Under the pieces are notes generated by a model, which did no database searches, had not been told where the DNA came from, and saw nothing but the letters and a program-made list of their open reading frames with translations. The translations under genes and the position numbers were made by a program. This document shows positions 14,041 through 14,658 of a stretch of DNA of 14,658 bases, piece after piece (the stretch's first letter is position 1; every line of letters starts with the position of its first letter). The stretch lies in the NCBI GenBank assembly GCA_021815535.1, contig JAKAGL010000033.1, forward strand, positions 1 to 14,658. The letters run 5' to 3'. The DNA is from a bacterium (GTDB lineage Bacteria > Nitrospinota_A > UBA7883 > JACRGQ01).

Positions 14041-14658
14041 TGGATCCCTGGTTGCTGTTCCGGCTGCTCCTGCTTTTCATCCTGCTGCTGATGTCCGCCT
14101 TCTTCTCGGCGGCGGAAGTGGCCTTTTTTTCGCTTTCACGCCTGCAGGTGGAAAGCCTGCGCGAACACGGGGGAAAGGCCGGCCGGGGCGTCGCCGCCCT
14201 GCTGGAAAGGCCCCGCCGCCTGTTGGTGACCATCTACACCGGCAACGAACTGGTGAACGTGGCCATCGCCGCCGTTTCCACCATCGTCGCCCTGCACTTT
14301 TTCCGGCAAAGCGGCGTTGCGGTGGCGGTGGGAGCCTCCACATTGGTGCTGCTGGTCTTCGGCGAAATATCCCCCAAGTCGTTCGCCCTGAAGTATGCCG
14401 AGCGCTACGCGCTGATGGCCGCCGGCCCGTTGCAGTTTTTCGCCCGCCTCATCTTCCCGTTGCAGGCGGCGATCACCTGGATCACCAACCGCGTCCTCGG
14501 CAGCGCCAGTGAAAAGGGGGGCGAAGGGATCGCCGGCATCACCGAAGACGAGATCAAAACGATGCTCGACCACGGCGAGGACAAGGGGGTCATCGAAGCG
14601 CTGGAAAAGGAAATGATCCTCAACGTATTCGAACTGGGCGACATCACCGCCATCGATG
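14040..14658 (+). CDS. CNNM/CorC-type membrane protein (HlyC/CorC family), N-terminal part
   Basis: 206 codons are visible and the gene continues past the window. The N-terminal DUF21/CNNM domain has the usual marks: a first membrane helix leading into SAFFSAAEVAFFSLSR (19-34), TGNELVNVAIAA (68-78), and FGEISPKSFAL (107-116, the GExxPK motif). The segment from about 168 on (TEDEIKTMLDHGEDKGVIE) is the linker into the CBS-pair domain, which would follow. Members are linked to magnesium/cobalt homeostasis or sodium-coupled export, but function varies and old names such as hemolysin are unreliable. GGAGGG lies about 10 bases upstream of the ATG, which overlaps the DUF2062 stop by one base (TAATG). 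Confidence 0.9.
   Translation, partial: MDPWLLFRLLLLFILLLMSAFFSAAEVAFFSLSRLQVESLREHGGKAGRGVAALLERPRRLLVTIYTGNELVNVAIAAVSTIVALHFFRQSGVAVAVGASTLVLLVFGEISPKSFALKYAERYALMAAGPLQFFARLIFPLQAAITWITNRVLGSASEKGGEGIAGITEDEIKTMLDHGEDKGVIEALEKEMILNVFELGDITAID

Noticed and set aside
1..14658. Search by eye for CRISPR arrays, IS ends, integrases, toxin-antitoxin pairs, rRNA or complete tRNAs
   Set aside because: None seen; no regularly spaced repeats, no transposase or integrase motifs, and the genes are ordinary chromosomal families.

Overview
The window is ordinary bacterial chromosome, gene-dense, with no phage, IS, plasmid or CRISPR signature. The host is almost certainly Gram-negative. It has Sec-exported M16 peptidases typical of a periplasm, a PilZ (c-di-GMP) protein and a hybrid histidine kinase. 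The aconitase has the short 'Aquifex-type' layout, and the coding DNA is GC-rich. These point loosely to Nitrospinota, Nitrospirota or a deltaproteobacterium-like lineage. That placement is inference; no rRNA or other marker is present.

Positions 1-4979 are read leftwards. The right-hand part is a PilZ-domain gene, a comF-family phosphoribosyltransferase gene and a RimI-like acetyltransferase gene, tightly spaced behind an extended -10 promoter. Next comes an inverted-repeat block (2911-2932), then two TCA-cycle genes, aconitase and malate dehydrogenase (the latter cut by the window edge), separated by a strong two-tier hairpin. obg (5014-6051) lies just upstream of the PilZ gene on the same strand and starts without a visible Shine-Dalgarno sequence.

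Positions 6052-7332 form the least ordinary stretch. It has AT-richer spacer DNA, a possible gene remnant on the minus strand, a good sigma70-like promoter, a leader with GTACT-centred inverted repeats and a small exported protein of unknown function.

Positions 7333-10349 hold two signalling genes facing each other with stop codons overlapping by four bases. On the plus strand is a protein with a degenerate, probably non-phosphorylatable receiver domain followed by about eight TPRs. On the minus strand is a PAS-HisKA-HATPase-receiver hybrid kinase with all catalytic residues. The kinase start has no Shine-Dalgarno sequence; it lies inside the end of a 17-codon leader ORF that has a near-ideal one, suggesting translational coupling.

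Positions 10565-14658 are a plus-strand operon behind a TTGACA-17-TAGAAT promoter. It encodes an active M16 peptidase, an M16 homologue that has lost the zinc site, a DUF2062 membrane protein and a CNNM/CorC-type membrane protein (truncated by the window). Each gene overlaps the next by 1-4 bases, so all four are probably made together at the envelope.

The best leads for something undescribed are the pseudo-receiver/TPR and hybrid kinase pair with the leader ORF, the exported orphan with its structured leader, and the four-gene M16-DUF2062-CNNM unit. None is proof of a new system from sequence alone.
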